Source: Metallyticus violacea (taxonomy: Eukaryota; Arthropoda; Insecta; Mantodea; Metallyticidae). From it: a stretch of 64,000 nt of DNA. The notes under the pieces were generated by a model, which was given only the letters and a program-made list of their open reading frames with translations, ran no database searches and was not told the origin of the DNA. The stretch is taken from the NCBI GenBank assembly GCA_030762175.1, contig CM060833.1:70012001-70076000 (forward strand), given 5' to 3'. The position numbers and the translations under genes are program-made. Positions 22,561-36,412 of this stretch are shown here, piece by piece. Within the stretch, counting starts at the first letter, position 1. Each line of letters opens with the position of its first letter.

Positions 22561-24200
22561 ACTAAGTTTAGTATATCCGATTTAACGGGAATTGTACACG
22601 GATCTCCCAAATGCAATTATCAAGCACTACAGTCTGAGCCCCTCTGCTTAGTCCTTATCACTTTTCTTATTTTAAATTCCCAATTTACAATTGTGTTAAT
22701 TCCTTTCATGTTGCAGCTTTATTTCCAATGCTTGGTAACTTTACTTTTCTGTCTCTGTGTGTCAGCACCTGATCAGCACAGTGGTAAACAAACAGGGTGG
22801 AGTGACGTATCCCTATAACTATTACAATATCTTTTAAAAGGGGGCAGGTAAGAAATATACATTGTTAACCGCTTGGCTAAGCGACTGTAGTATGATAGAT
22901 AAGCTTTGAGGAAATTAGTGTGCGCGCACGTGAGTGTATGAGTCGTATGATAGTCGCTGTAAATGTAGCGATGAAAACAAATTCACCTTACTTTAAATCC
23001 AGCTTTTCCAACAGTCACCGACTTACTCAAAATTGGAATACGATTCTGGGCTGCTCTTTTTGTCCTCAAGGATTCATAGATCATGGGGAATGTGTGGGGA
23101 GTGCCGCGCTTCTTTATATTTATGGCTCAGGTTTTGACATAATTTCCTATATTTTCTTTATATTCAGTTTGTATGTTCATGCAATATTAAAGTATTTCAG
23201 CGTATTTGGAGCCAAATAAAGTTTATACATGATATTTGCATTTTAGTACATCTTTACATCCATACTGCATATTTTTGGCATTCTTTGCACTTTTATTCCC
23301 CAAAGCAGAATCTTCTAAGTCTTTTGCATTACAATACTATGTTCAAAATTCCTAATGTAATCCTTGTAGTATTTCTTACAACAAGTCCTTTTCGCTTGCA
23401 GGTAAACGATAAATTGTTTTCCACAAACAAATGATAATTTAGAGGAGTGGTAAGTTTTGCCTTTAAAATAGCCACACGAGAATAGACATGGGGACTTAAA
23501 GTATTGTCACTCTGTAAGAAAAGAAGTGTTGAATTGACTATCTTCATGAAATTATGCATAAAGTGATTGCTTGGGGTGGTTTGTTACGATCATAACGTGT
23601 TAGAGCTTCATGCTGCAAGAACATTTAAAAAAAATTCTTCATCAAAGTTATAACCAATAAGGACAGCATTAAAAATAAACAGGGAGTTTTTCTGCTATTT
23701 CCCTGAGTCGGGAGATTATACCCAAAAAATCCGGGTGAAAACCGAAGAGTTGTCAGCCCTGATGAGAGTCCTGCTAGTTGAAGAACCATGATAATGGCCC
23801 ATCCTACTTTCTATCTTGAGAAAAGAAGAGTTAATGTTTAGAAGTCATTTAACTGTATAATGAATTATAGCTTCAAAAGACCGCAGCAGCAACAGCAGCA
23901 TCATAATAATTAAAGGTAAATTTATGTTCAAAATTTTTAGTAAGAATTTATTTCCCTCCTCACCCAAGAAATAGCCGGTGTTTCTGTGACGATGCAAATT
24001 TTCATAGGCGATGAAGGAGGGAAAATATATCGGTCCGGAAACGCCTCGGTCACAAGTTATAAACCAAAATACTTTTTTTAGGTTGTAGGAGGAATAATAA
24101 TAGTGCAAGTGTAGGCGATCAGGAAAATATGTAGGCGCCATTATGGGTAAGAAACACCATGAAAATAATGTAGATGGCTTGAGTTTTAAGCTTTATTGGA
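22561..24200. other. No gene recognised
   Basis: AT-rich. Frames of 76-99 codons (for example 22920-23219) lack recognisable domains. A CTGATGAGAG word near 23760 recalls a ribozyme core but does not build one. Confidence 0.5.
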
Positions 24201-24224
24201 ACATATTCCATTTTTCCTCAAGAC

Positions 24225-24553
24225 CTGTGAATTCAGCATGATAAGGTCATATGTCACTTTTCATATGGTGCTTGTAAACATCTTAATCAGACGTTTTCCG
24301 AAATATGGATAGGAAGAAGAAGTCCTGTTTCATGTGTCGCTTGTTCTCCTGACCTGACCCCACTTTCTTCTTGTGTAGCCATATAGAGAGACATCTGTAG
24401 AGATTGAAGAGAATCTCTTGGCAAGAATCGTAAGTGCTTCTGACATCGTCAGAAGAACTTCAGGATTGTTCGACCGGATAAGACAAAACATACTGTGAAG
24501 TTATCATGCCTGCCTGCATCGAAGCTGGGGAACGGCATTTTGAACAAATATAG
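24225..24553 (+). pseudogene. C-terminal fragment of a mariner-like transposase
   Basis: Frames read QHDKVICHFSYGACKHL (Asp codon at 24240-24242, the second catalytic residue), then CSPDLTPLSSC with a frameshift at the DFFLWG motif. Next comes EIEENLLARIVSASDIVRRT and GLFDRIRQNIL, ending in YHACIEAGERHFEQI. This order and spacing match the C-terminal half of transposases of the same superfamily as the copy at 14.7 kb (QHDGAP.HF, SPDLTPLDFFLWG, RHFEQLL). The N-terminal half is missing, a small deletion disrupts the third catalytic residue, and there are two in-frame stops. Confidence 0.75.
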
Positions 24554-27500
24554 CGAATGTTTTCGCAGCTTGTGAAAATAGTGTATCGTGAAATGATTAC
24601 ATGCAAAGTTTCGTACGTTTTTTTTATTTCAATTTCATGGGTGTTCCAAAACAATTTTGACCTATAGTCGTAACTTGAGACTGAGGCGTTTGCTGACTGG
24701 AGTTCCGTATTACAAATTGATAAATTTACCCTTCTTCATCATCACTAAAATTATGTATCACCATTACAAAAACACCCGGTATGTAATAATAGCTGTCATT
24801 TCGGCTTCACAAGATGGCCACCCTAATTTAAAAGAAACTAAGAACGAAAGAGATTTTTTTCTTGCTTTCAATAATTACGAATAAACTTATATTTTTCAAG
24901 CAGTTCAACTTTGACTCTGAAATCTGTACGAATTGATGAATTTACCAAAGAAGAAAGTTTTTTTATCCCTATTAGTGGTTTAGAGACTGAAAAGAGTTTA
25001 AGAGTAAGTTATGAAAAGGCAAGAGAAGACATATTACTGAGGACTGTGATAGGGTGCTGCGATTGAAAAATGTTTTACTTACAGTTAAGTGCAAATAAAT
25101 ATGGCGAATGACTATGAAACAACTGAGAACATTGGGGTAGAGCTAAATAAAATATAAAAGAACTCAATGGATAAAATGAAAAAGATATAACAATTAGAGA
25201 AAAATAAACAGGATTTTTTTACTGGCTTAGATAAAAAATAATTTAATTTTAAAGTGCCAACGCGCTTAATTGTAACTACTGTAACTATTCTACAGGGCAT
25301 TCAGCATTTGGTGCCCAATTTTTAGGAATAATAGAAGCGTACTTTTAATAACAAGACGTCTGAAAACAATATGGTGTCTAGACAATTTACGTCGGCAAAA
25401 TAGGAGACTAAAGATGTTTGCTGATTACATGATGTTGCATTCTGCACTAGTTTATTATTATTATTATTATTATTATTATATGTTCAAATTATAAAATTAT
25501 GCACTTTATAGTGATTTTCAAAGCAGTGGCAGTTAACATTTATAAACATGGAAACATCACAGTAGTTCCCTAATCGCTGAAAAGTGTGAGATGTCTCCTA
25601 TATTGATGGGGCTGTAACAACCCTAGAGGATCTGTGAACGACTTTGCAAGTAGATTCTTGATTCTCCCTCGGTTCTACTTACATAGGCGGATGGCTAGTA
25701 GCTGTCTGTGTATTACTATGTGGTTATCTTTCTGATATTCATACATATTCTCTATATAATAAAAGCAGCACTTGTATGCTCCTTCAACTTTTGACCTAAT
25801 ATCAGTGCTATATTATTTTTGCTATATTATCCATATTTATTTATATATCCTCAGCATTAGAATAAAACCTATCGTTGTGTTAATTTAGCAATGCTAAGTC
25901 TAGCCTTATGAATACAAATAGATTCACATATAGTTTTAACAGTGGTGATATGTGGATTTTTATAGGACTGGCAGAGAAATGAGATATAGAAATTAATTGA
26001 AAATCTCATTTAAGCTGAACATAACACAAAAATTGCTGTGCAATGTCATCATAAACATTTTCATGTTTAAAATTATGGCTTTGTGTCTGTAATAATGTAA
26101 GTGTTAATTAAAATATATTATATGCAATAAGTTCAGTTCCATGACTAAAATTGAATCTATTTGTGTATAAACTCAACCTTCCGGTCTTTTATCTGCACAA
26201 ATACATATACCACTCTTTAAATTAATCTCAATAAACTTTTTACCGATTATTTTATAATCCCAGTAAGATACCTCGATATTTGGCAGCAATTAACAATTAA
26301 CTAACTATAAATGCAAAGAAAGCAGTTATAAATGAAGAGTTTGTAAACTACCATACCGTCCGCGATCCCGTGTAAATTAAAATTCGATTAAAGAGTTAGC
26401 ACAATACAACAAAATTATCATCTGCATTCTGGTGCTGTTGTTGAGCTACAATTTCTACAAAATCTCATAAGAGAGTGCACATTATCAACTGGACTGGGCT
26501 CAGAGTTAGCCTACACGGCAACGAAAGCTTCACCTCTCTCAGAAAGTGATTTAAAATTATTACTATGCTTACGCAAGGCAGGCCTAGCTTTCGAGCGTAG
26601 TATTGGTGATCGGCTATCTACGCCACAGATAGTGCACTCGCTCAAATAAGGAGTATATGCCTTTTAGTTAAGGTAAGTCTTACAGTCTTAATGGATACTT
26701 CGCCTCTGATCTTTAAGGCAATTTTATGTTAAAACAAAAAAAGTTTAAATTTATTATTACCTAGTTATTATTACGCTTAGAGTGCATTCAGTACGAAAAT
26801 TATGAAAATAAACTATTATTACTACTTGTTCAAAGAATCTGTTGTGCATACATTTTGTTTCACTCTTTAGTTAGAATTAATTCTTAGCTTTTCGTCTCTA
26901 TATATACTTCCTGCTATATAGCCAAATGGAGAGAAAAAATCAGCGATTGTCTGTGGATTTACTGTATTTGAATGGACTTAGAAATTGTTTTTAATAATTT
27001 TTTGTTATAGTAAAATGCACTTTGAACGGGGGGATTTTAACCAAGTATTAAATTTATAAAAGAAATCCTATCCTACTAAATAAAAAATGGATCGATATGA
27101 TTTGAATTTTTACTATCTTTACTTTCCAGTATGCCCTCTCTTAAACAGTTAACAGTTAACAGTTAACTCCACCCACAGTCTTGAAGTAATGCCTGACTTT
27201 AGTTGTGCATTCCAAGTTTAATTATCTCCTACTGTGTTTTCTTCAAACATATTAGCGTACTTCTGCATTGTGGTAGTCCGCTGTTAAAGTTACTTAACTC
27301 TATCTGCTGTTTATATACAGGGCTTTCACGTACAAACAATCTCGCACTACCACTGTATTGATTCCCTTCTTTTGTAAGCTGCTGAAAAAATGGGGACAAA
27401 ATGTCATCTCATAAACATTCGATGGATGATACGCCTACCTATCAGCACACCAAACTCCAATCTACTGTCAAAAAGAATGGTTTCCTGTACACGATGTGGA

Positions 27501-30500
27501 TATTCGATACACCAGTAGCGCATGTTTTGATTGTTCAGGTGAAACAGACCTTGAAAATAATAGAAGCGTTGGGTCCATTAAACCTCATTCACAGATGGGA
27601 AAGGGAAAAGAAAAATCACTCACTAAAGCGCACTCTTGCTACTGGGTCACATATTTAACAATGGATACATTTACACCTGTATGGTTTGAAATCTAATAAT
27701 TTTGTTGCTTTATGTGCAGAACCCACTGAAACACCCGCTTGTTGTGCTAATTTAAGGAGTTATTTTGTTGGCAAATATTCAGACTTTGTCAATTTCTCTA
27801 GTTTGCCCTTTTAAAACTGTACATTTCTGCGTGCGTTGTTTTGTTGTGTACTGATCGAATGGAATATAATTTATTTGTAATATAGCAAATAGTTTTTTTT
27901 TTTTTTGAAAAGAGAAAATTGACCAGGGAATCACAAAAGAAATTATGCACGTACAAGACGAGCTGACTTCTATTTATGGTAGCATTTACACATGAAAATA
28001 CCTTGCTCTAGAGTCAACTGTTCCATCTTGGATAAATTCAACTACTGCACTGCTTCGAAGGATGTTCAAGGATAGGAGAGAAGACTTGTAAGGAAACGAG
28101 TAGAGAACGCAGCTCGCAGCCAACGGGATTCAAAACACCAAGCGTACAGGATAGTTTTTACGTGAAAGCTCTGTATGTATATAGAATACGGTGATGTTGA
28201 TTACACACAAATTGAATTTAATGTAGCGGAACATACCTCCTGCCGCATGATGAAACGTACATGCCAGGTTAACAAATAATGTATTTATAATCTTGAGTTC
28301 CAATATTAGAAAATGAAATTTCAGTAATATATTAGAAAGCACACCAGTCACTCATTTTTTTTCATTATTAACAAAGACTCGAGATACATTAAACTCGTGG
28401 GAAAGTTTTACCATCTAATTTATTTTGTCTTCATTTGAGACATTAAGCAAAATATTTTCAATATACTGCCTTAAAATTCACTTAATTTTCATTTAACGAT
28501 GAAAGGAAAGAACAAATTAGAGATTATGATTATTTTGATGATTAATCAGAAAACGAGTAATCTGCCCTCCGGTTACTTTAAATAATTTAAAAATAAATTC
28601 CTTAGGCGATTTAACTAAGAAGTACGTCAGAGAAGATTGGATTTCCATAAATTCTAGCGTTTCATTGTTAAAAATGAATCGTAGATGAAACTGGAGAATA
28701 TGGATAGACAACTAGCGATGATCCCAAAAGAAATACCTACAAATTTTTGGACTCAGAGGAGGAACAATGGAATAAGTATGAGGTTGTGAGGTCTCATTGG
28801 GGTAGAAAAGACACGTTTAAAAAATTAAAACACTTGAACTTCTGCTTATTTCGTGATGTGCACCACAACTTTAATCCGTTTCCCAAGTGCCGATTCTTAA
28901 TGCAGTTCTGATATGGTCAAATTCTCTACTACTAATGTTTCCCGTGGTTTTCTTCAAGCTGAAATGGCAAACGCCTAGTGAGCTTTGTGCTCATCTACTG
29001 GATTGTAAATTATTGCTAGTTTTCATAATTTGCAGGCTGAAGGCTCAAGAAAAGAGGAAGTGCACGATTGCTAAGGACATATCACTAATAAATAGAGAAA
29101 GACTCAAGTGCTCACAGTTCTGAAACGTCGTTCACTGATTCTTGTTGGATATGAACGGAATAGAACTAAACAAATTTTTATCGCATGCCTTTGGTCTTCG
29201 TGTCCACTTTTTCTGCTATACATTAAACGTTGCAACACAGAAAAAACCTTTAGAGTTTCTCTAAACCATGAGAATGACATTAACAGTTTCAGATACTTTC
29301 CATGTTTGTATTACGCAGATATCGATCACAATACATTTATTTGGAAATAAATGACACTGAATATCAGCATTTCAGTACTAAAATGGAACAATTTTAGGAA
29401 AATGGTCTGTAGGGTTTGCTTGCTCTTTTTTACTTCCCTTCTAGGCTTACGGAAAATGTAGATACAAATCAAGAACGGAACGGAAATGTAGGAAACAGAT
29501 ATTAAAGTGTAATGGGTTGGAAATGGAATAAGACAAGCGGAAATGATCTTTTAAGTGCAATGCCATATCAATAAAATATGACCCATATACCTCAAAGTCT
29601 CTTTTTCAGCAGTTTGCTATAAACATAAAGAAATATTTAGTCAATGCTTCTAAAACTCACTGCAGTTGCACCGCTTACCCACAAGTGAAGCAGTTAATCT
29701 TTTGCCTATATACATCTATCTACAGTTTACATCTTCAAACCTTCTTATATCAACTTTTAAAGATATGAGTTTGTAATTTTTAAACAAATAATATTTGGTG
29801 CTATTAAAAGGATCTAATTATTTATGAATTTCATTGCACTTTTAAACATTAAACATTCCATATTTTAATAAAGGTGACTTAGTTAATGTTTTAAGTAAAT
29901 TAATTTATTTTGAACTATAATACTCGTCATATAGAAGTATGTTAACTTGGGCTTAACAAGAACCTATATATGCGCATATATCAAGTAATTTACATCATTT
30001 TTACAGAATTGCTCACATTTGTCGAGATGTAAACTATGTTTGATTCCTTCGAACACTCCATTCGAATGGAGCATCTATATTTTTCATCTGTGTTTATTTA
30101 CACATTGGACGAGGCCTATACTAACATCATAAAATACAATGTTTTATTTATCTTGTGAAAAATCTCTGGTAAATCACGTAGAAGTAATTTAAAAAAAGTT
30201 CATATCTTCATTTTTATTACGAATACAGCAACTTTTGCGATTTGTCACCGGTATTATTGTCCGTTATAAGCTAGTGCTACGCAATGGTTTGGAGTCGTCA
30301 TCTACCGTAGTTGCCACGGTGTGCAGAGTTGTTCAGTATTACTGTATGAGGGTGATGAAAATTTCCATGTAGTATTGGAAACATGACGCTAGCAATAGTT
30401 TAGAATTAATATATTGGGTAAAGTAAATGGTAACACATTAATCGGCCTTTTATATTTAGAACATTGACTGAAACAACATATTGTGGTAATTATTTAAATT

Positions 30501-31220
30501 TTTTGTTGGACGGAGGTTCCACTAAACTTAACATACCGTGTATAAGTTCATGCATAATGGGACACCGCCTCATTGTCTCCTTGTACTGCTAGAGCAATTC
30601 CCAAATAAATGGATAGGTCGTAGGAATCGATATTCCAGGCTATCCGTTCTTCTAATGTCAATCCATTGACTTTCTACATAGATGTGCATTGCAGACCTGT
30701 TGAGAACGTGGGTTCTTCGCCAGCATACTGAAAGGATATCAGCAGTAAGACAGACATCTGAAATATGAGAGAGAGAGTGAAGTGGTCAATGATGTGGCTC
30801 TTAGAAGATTAAATAGAGCTCGTAGTGCTCATTTTGAGCACTTTCTCTAGAACTGTGTGTAAGTTCTCGTTTTTACGTTCACTATCAATTTACTCGAGAT
30901 TTTCCACATGTTAAGTAACCCTGTGTAGAAACTTAAGAATTTTTATTAAAAATCTTGTACTAACAATATTGTAGACCTGCAGAAATCTGAAATGATACGA
31001 TTGAGTTCTGCTAAATGAGTTCTCATTCCGCTTTGCAATAAAACATTGATTTTACTGACCAGAAGCTACTGCATAACGGACTTGCCATCTTCTGGGGGAA
31101 ATTATATCGCGCGGTTGGTACTCATGGTATTAATTTTGTACTTATTTCATTATCTATTATTAGTAAGTAGTAATAAACATTGTACTCACCATAACAGCAC
31201 ATGCCCGAAGAGTCTGCCCT
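24554..31220. other. Long AT-rich stretch without a recognised gene
   Basis: Nearly 6.7 kb with only short frames of no known family. A TTA microsatellite lies at 25451-25480 and a short tandem of TTAACAG units at 27142-27167. The overlapping 66- and 85-codon frames at 27401-27696 are the least AT-biased but show no domain. A GC-richer segment at 26430-26650 contains a small CTATCT/AGATAG hairpin near 26610. Confidence 0.5.
25451..25480. repeat. (TTA)n microsatellite
   Basis: About ten uninterrupted TTA units. Confidence 0.9.
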
Positions 31221-31224
31221 TTAC

Positions 31225-31610
31225 CGGGTTACAAGCGTGAATCCTTTTGAACATTTTTTAAACACTCGCCGCAAATCATCCTCTCAAATATTGTCTCCCG
31301 AATTTTTTGTTTCAGTGCATTCACCGTTTTTGTTTTTTCCTTCCCAGGTACGATAAAGAAACAGGAGCCCAGTGAATTTATCGTGCTAAAGTTTTGAGGA
31401 GAAGTTTCTAATCAACGGCGTATTTCATCATGCTACTCTATTAAAATCATTTTTTTTCAGTGAGAACGCCTTCAGTTCGAACTTTGTTTACAATCCGAAA
31501 GTTATACTTTCCGATGGTGATGTTGCTACTGAAAATTTAGCAGGAAATTCTCTTATACACGCCTGTATACTTTCTTTTGCACGCAGTAGAAAGTCTGACT
31601 TGCATTTTCT
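31225..31610 (-). pseudogene. Internally deleted mariner-like transposase
   Basis: On the minus strand about 31610-31455 gives IREFPAKFSVATSPSESITF and TKFELKAFSLKKN, resembling the N-terminal FP....PS.STI..LV.KFRT.G..L.KK region. About 31350-31225 gives FFIVPGKEKTKTVNALKQKI, then RETIFERMICGECLKNVQKD, resembling the C-terminal FFLWGYLKEK....T...LK..IR..I block. The entire catalytic middle (roughly 200 residues) is absent, with only ~100 bp between the pieces. This is what an internally deleted, non-autonomous derivative would look like. Terminal repeats were not located. Confidence 0.5.
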
Positions 31611-32360
31611 ACAGAAATGTAACTGAAGCAGTTGGCGTGATAAACACTCAGTGATAAATGCTGAGCAAGCTCAATTGCTTGTGATGGTGGACCTTTAAAA
31701 CTCTAATCTTACCGGGAAGCTTGCTTCCACTGAAGGTCAACCGAAATCAGCCAGTATATACAAACTCTAGTGTATATACTAGATATAAAACATTCGTGAG
31801 AACAAGCGAACTGGAAGGGTGCCTGAGAGTATTGAAATTGAAAATATGACAGATTTAGTATTTATAGTCGTAAAGGATGACTTGCAGTCCAACTTTAAGT
31901 TAGCATTATGATGTGAAACCACGTAACGAAACGATACGTATGTATTTTCTTAATCGTCTTTACTAATAGACATTCTCGATAATGTTTATGAAGCTGTTTT
32001 GGATAATTTTTGGTTATTTAAGATGATAAGTTGGTATTTAATTAGACTTTTCAACCAAAGTTTAATGATAAATGGCGTGTTCTAATAGTTTATTCAAAGT
32101 TCTGAACAACTGCAACCACTGCAGTTACTTTTGAATATCAGTGAGGGATATTCAGTGTATTATAGCCTATATCTAGCCGACTGGCGAATGTTTCCGGTGT
32201 TATTCTTTGTCACAGAGGGTTAAACACAATTACGCTAACGATGCTGTGACAAAACAAAATTGCTGTCAATATGGCGCAATACTTTGTTACAGGATTACAA
32301 CTAAGGTACCAATTAGGTGCAAACTTAATGCTCAATAGGTACAGGTTACTACTTACGCAA
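31611..32360. other. No gene recognised
   Basis: AT-rich DNA between the deleted transposase and a SINE; no frame or repeat supported. Confidence 0.5.
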
Positions 32361-32372
32361 AATACGCAAACT

Positions 32373-32675
32373 TTTTTTTTATTGATTTATTTATGGACGC
32401 TCTTAAACATCTCAGGTTATCAGCATGCCATTCAAATCAGGGCGTGAAACGCCCGACACATTTTGCTCAGAGGCCTCTCTTTCAGGCTTAGGCTTGAGGT
32501 TATTTTTCGTGCTGTAAATGTACGAAACAGGACCCATGGCTTTACTTCCCTTCCGAAGGAAGCCATACTTAGGATTTTCACGCCCGAAAAAAGTTATCGG
32601 TCCTGGCCGGGTTCGAAACCGCGATCTTGGGTATAGGAGGCAAGTATGGTAACCACTACACCACAAGGACCGACT
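32373..32675 (-). repeat. SINE family A, full length, perfect 12 bp target-site duplication
   Basis: AATACGCAAACT at 32361-32372 and again at 32676-32687 delimits the insertion exactly. The minus-strand copy carries the A box, the B box with one change (GGTTTCGAACCC region at 32611-32625), the internal body and a poly(A) tail (poly(T) at 32372-32380). It has a small duplication, AGGCTTAGGCTTGAGG, not present in the other copies. Confidence 0.93.
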
Positions 32676-32687
32676 AATACGCAAACT

Positions 32688-35347
32688 GAGGACGCTTTGA
32701 ATCCTAAAACTGATTTCGTTATAATGAAATCATATTTTGGAGATCTTTGAATCAGGAAGGCTAATATATGATTTTTAAAATCGTTTACGTCAATATTTTA
32801 TTTATAGTACAGATACATGAAATAATACGAGAAACTGTGAAGTGTGTCGGTACTGTAATCAACGCATTATCTTCATTTGTATGTCATGTTAGGACATCCG
32901 TGATTCCGCAATAGTTTGATTGCGCTAAGACTGAGCTGATTGTCTAAAGCATGTTGAGCGTGTCAGCCGATAGGTGCGTGAGACAGGAGGTTAAGACCGA
33001 GAGTGAGTGGCAGAAGGGCATGTGGGGAGACTCAAGGAGAGATCGACCGACAGAGCCTTACAGCAAGCAGCAATACTGTCGTGTCTTGAGTCGGTTTATT
33101 TCGATTAATTAATTATAAATTGGGAATACCTTGGACTTAATTCGACTAAAGATTTAAATTGGTTCATGTGTTATTCTACTGTATTTTCCATTAGTAAATT
33201 TGGAGTTTAGACTAGTAAGCTTTTAGTTAAATATCAGAATATTGTTAATGTTTGTTTGTAGTGAAGTTGTTGTTACTTTTATATAAAACTCTGCTCTCAT
33301 GAGGAGTTGTAGTTATTTTGTCCTCAATATACATCATTGTAATATTTTAAAAAGCGTATTAATAATTAAATAAAATGTTATAAATGTTACAGGAAATTTT
33401 ACACAATAAACAATTATTGTATATTTTTTTCCCTTTCTTTCAATAACCACTTTTTCATGCGACTTCCAGGGGCTTACATTTTATTTCAGATGTTAGCAGG
33501 TTTTCAGTAATTTCCATTCATGTATATTAATTAAACATGAAACCCAACTTACATGGACGAAGCTTCAACCGTAGTATAGCTGACTTTGAAAGTTGCTCAG
33601 CGATGCAAGGTAAACTACACTACAGCTTACCAGTCACCTCGCTTACTTCTAGCACTGTCGCTGTGGGGAATCCTGCTCTCTCTGCCTTCATGTGCAATGC
33701 TCGGATCAGCATACGCTGATATCTTGTTTACGAAGGAACTGTTTCATCTCTAGTAATAATGTATCGCTAGCGCGATAGGGTAGCAAAGAAGGGTAAAAGA
33801 GACATGTTTCTCTCATAAGAATATTATGATTAGGTAATTTAAGAAAGAACAAGAAGAGGAAGTGTTTGCAACAGAAAAACCGAATACTTTTGAAGCTCTT
33901 CAGATAAAGAATGTTGAAAGAAATAGAAATGACACTAAAGAGTATTCCTATGGCCTATAGCCTTCAAAACTTCTGATTCAAGAAATTAAAAAGCTGCACT
34001 AAACAATAGTTTAGAATCATAGTAAGGTAGAAGTTATGGCCAGGATTCGAATTGTTCCTATTTGACTCTAAGTATAAACTTTAGCCCTACAAACGACTTG
34101 CGTTAAAAAGTGACATTTCATATAAGTCATGGAAATTACCTAAAGAGATAGGCATACAAGTTTTGCCCACACTAGCGCGAAACACGGCAAACGCGCTGCT
34201 AATTGCGAATCTGCGCCGCATCCGTTTTAAATCTGACATTACAATTGCAAGTAAAATATTTCCTTAAAATGCTATGAAATAAATATATTTAAATATATAA
34301 TTACTTAATATGACAGACACAAAATGGATTTTAAACAAAAAATTTCTGAAGTTATTTAGTGTTTCCCAAAGTTGGGTTCCTTGTTTCATATCCCGAACAC
34401 TTTGCCTCACCCGATATTTATGAACTAAATTATGAATTATTTGATGATTGGATCTTCAAACATCAGACAATTTGATCAAACTATGTTCAAACTTGAGGAG
34501 CTCTGTGTTTCAGTATGCATTAATTATAGTTTTTCGTTGCCAATGGAAAACACATGCCAAGCCATACGCTTTACAATTATTGAACTTTTCCACATAGCAG
34601 TGGTTTATTAGCTGGCTAGTAACTGATGTGACCCTACTTGCTAAATATACACCGAACATTGTGGAGAACAAATGCTGCATGAGTGATGTATACTTGTACA
34701 TCTTACACAATAAAGTATGTTTTTAAACTTTTTATTTATGAAAAGGAACTATTATTAACATATTTAAAATGTGATTCCATCCAGGGGAAAAAAAAGAAAT
34801 TTAACAACATCAGCAATAAAAACGATGATAATAATAAGAGCAAACATTTTCCATTTCTTTATTCTTTATTTGGAATCAAAAGAACGACAGAACGAAAAAA
34901 ATAGGAGCGTTTAAATATTTTTTGTTTCGATTAAAACAAAAGGTGCGAGAAGAAACAACTAAAATCTGAAGGAAAAAAATAAGGAAAAAAAAAGGAACGT
35001 CAATGTATTTCCTTTGTTTGTGTTGCGCTGCAGTCGTTCACAATGAGGCACATCAAGAGAAAGAAAGAAAAAGAAAAATGGGGGGAAAAATTTTCTTGTC
35101 CGTTTTTCTTCGATTGTCTTCAGGTAATTTTGGATTAACGTGTTTTAATATAAAAGTTTTATATTGAAATCTGTGCGAATGGAATGTACTTATTTCAAAT
35201 ATTTGCTTGACATTTTTGTTTCTTCACATAAACTACACCTTTTGGCATAGTCGTTGTATGTATATTCCAAATAGGTATTTGTTTCTTTTATGAAAACAAT
35301 AATACTTAACCAATTATTTTAATTCATAAGCATTCATGTTTTCTTTG
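32688..35347. other. AT-rich stretch, nothing recognised
   Basis: No coding or repeat feature can be supported. An A/G-rich stretch at 34890-35100 is low complexity. The 32880-33080 segment is slightly GC-richer and has no frame. Confidence 0.5.
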
Positions 35348-35357
35348 TTTTCATCTG

Positions 35358-35649
35358 GTCGGTCCTGGTGGTGTAGTGATTACCATACTTGCCTCCTACA
35401 CCCAAGATCGCGGGTTTGAACCCGGCCAGGACCGATGGATTTTTTCGGGCGTAAAATCCTAAGTATGGCTTCCTTCGGAAGGGAAGTAAAACCGTGGGAC
35501 CCGTGTTGCATATTTGCGGCACGAAAAAGAACCTCAAGCCTGAAAAGAGAGGCCTCTGAGCAAAATTTGTGGGCCGTTTCACGCCCTGAGTTGAATGGGA
35601 CGCTGATGACCTGAGCTGTTAAAGAGCGTCCGTAAATAAATCATTCAAG
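35358..35649 (+). repeat. SINE family A, full length
   Basis: Starts GTCGGTCCTGGTGGTGTAG and ends AATAAATCATTCAAG, with flanks TTTTCATCTG (35348-35357) and TTTTGATCTG (35650-35659) forming a 10 bp duplication with one mismatch. The B box is GGTTTGAACCC. The acceptor arms GGTCCTG and CAGGACC pair fully. The copy lies in the plus orientation. Confidence 0.92.
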
Positions 35650-35659
35650 TTTTGATCTG

Positions 35660-36115
35660 CTGGAGCTGTCAGAATAAATGGGGTACATTTATCTTTAAAT
35701 GGTTAATTTTCCGTTATTTTATTTTAACTTATTACTATTGAAAATTACTTTATATTTGTATTACTATGACAGCTGCTGTTTTCCGATAATTTAAAAGTAG
35801 CTCTTAGTGTTAAATTCATTAAATTCGTTGTTTACTGGATATGCATGTAAGCTTTTTACAATCTCCATTTCTCCTCGTTGCTAGATGAATTCAGTTGCAT
35901 AGCAGTATTTGTATCAATCTGATTTATTATTATTATTGTTACAATGTAAACTTTAATTATTAATTAAATATAAAATTAAAAACGGTTCACTCATTTCCGG
36001 ACATATGATTTTAGTACCTTTGCCCATCTTTCTACATCATTTGTTTTTGTAGTTTACCGATAGATATCCCTAGTTGCATAAGTACCTTCCAAGTCTTTCA
36101 TGGTAGGACTAACTA
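35660..36115. other. Short AT-rich gap, nothing recognised
   Basis: Separates two SINE-A copies in the same orientation. No supported feature. Confidence 0.5.
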
Positions 36116-36117
36116 CC

Positions 36118-36412
36118 ACGTCGGTTCTGGTGATCCAGTGTAACCATATGTACCTCGTAGACCCAAGGTCGCGGGTTCAACTCGAGCCATAGCAATGACT
36201 TGTTAGGACGTAAAATCCTAAGTATAGCTTCCTTCGGAAAGAAAGTAAAACCATTGATCCCGTGTCGTAGATTTTACGGCACGTAAAATAAACTCATGCT
36301 TGAAAGAAGAGGTCTCTGAGCAAAATCTATCAATCGTTTCATGCTCTGAATTGAATGGGACGCTAATGAACAGCAATGTTAAATAGCGTCCATATAAAAA
36401 CCAAACAAATAA
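36118..36412 (+). repeat. SINE family A, full length but diverged
   Basis: The copy aligns end to end with the family: GTCGGTTCTGGTG head, a weakened B box GGTTCAACTCG, CCTAAGTATAGCTTCCTTCGG body, ATTGAATGGGACGCTAATGA, and AGCGTCCATATAAA tail. Substitutions are spread throughout, and no clear target-site duplication remains. It is thus probably older than the other full-length copies. Confidence 0.88.

Noticed and set aside
23740..23800. CTGATGAG word suggesting a hammerhead ribozyme core
   Set aside because: No stem II and no properly placed GAAA core; the flanks do not pair.
27401..27696. Two overlapping frames with a Cys/Ser/Thr mix, considered as a transposon remnant
   Set aside because: I could not match either frame to any family motif, so no call was made.
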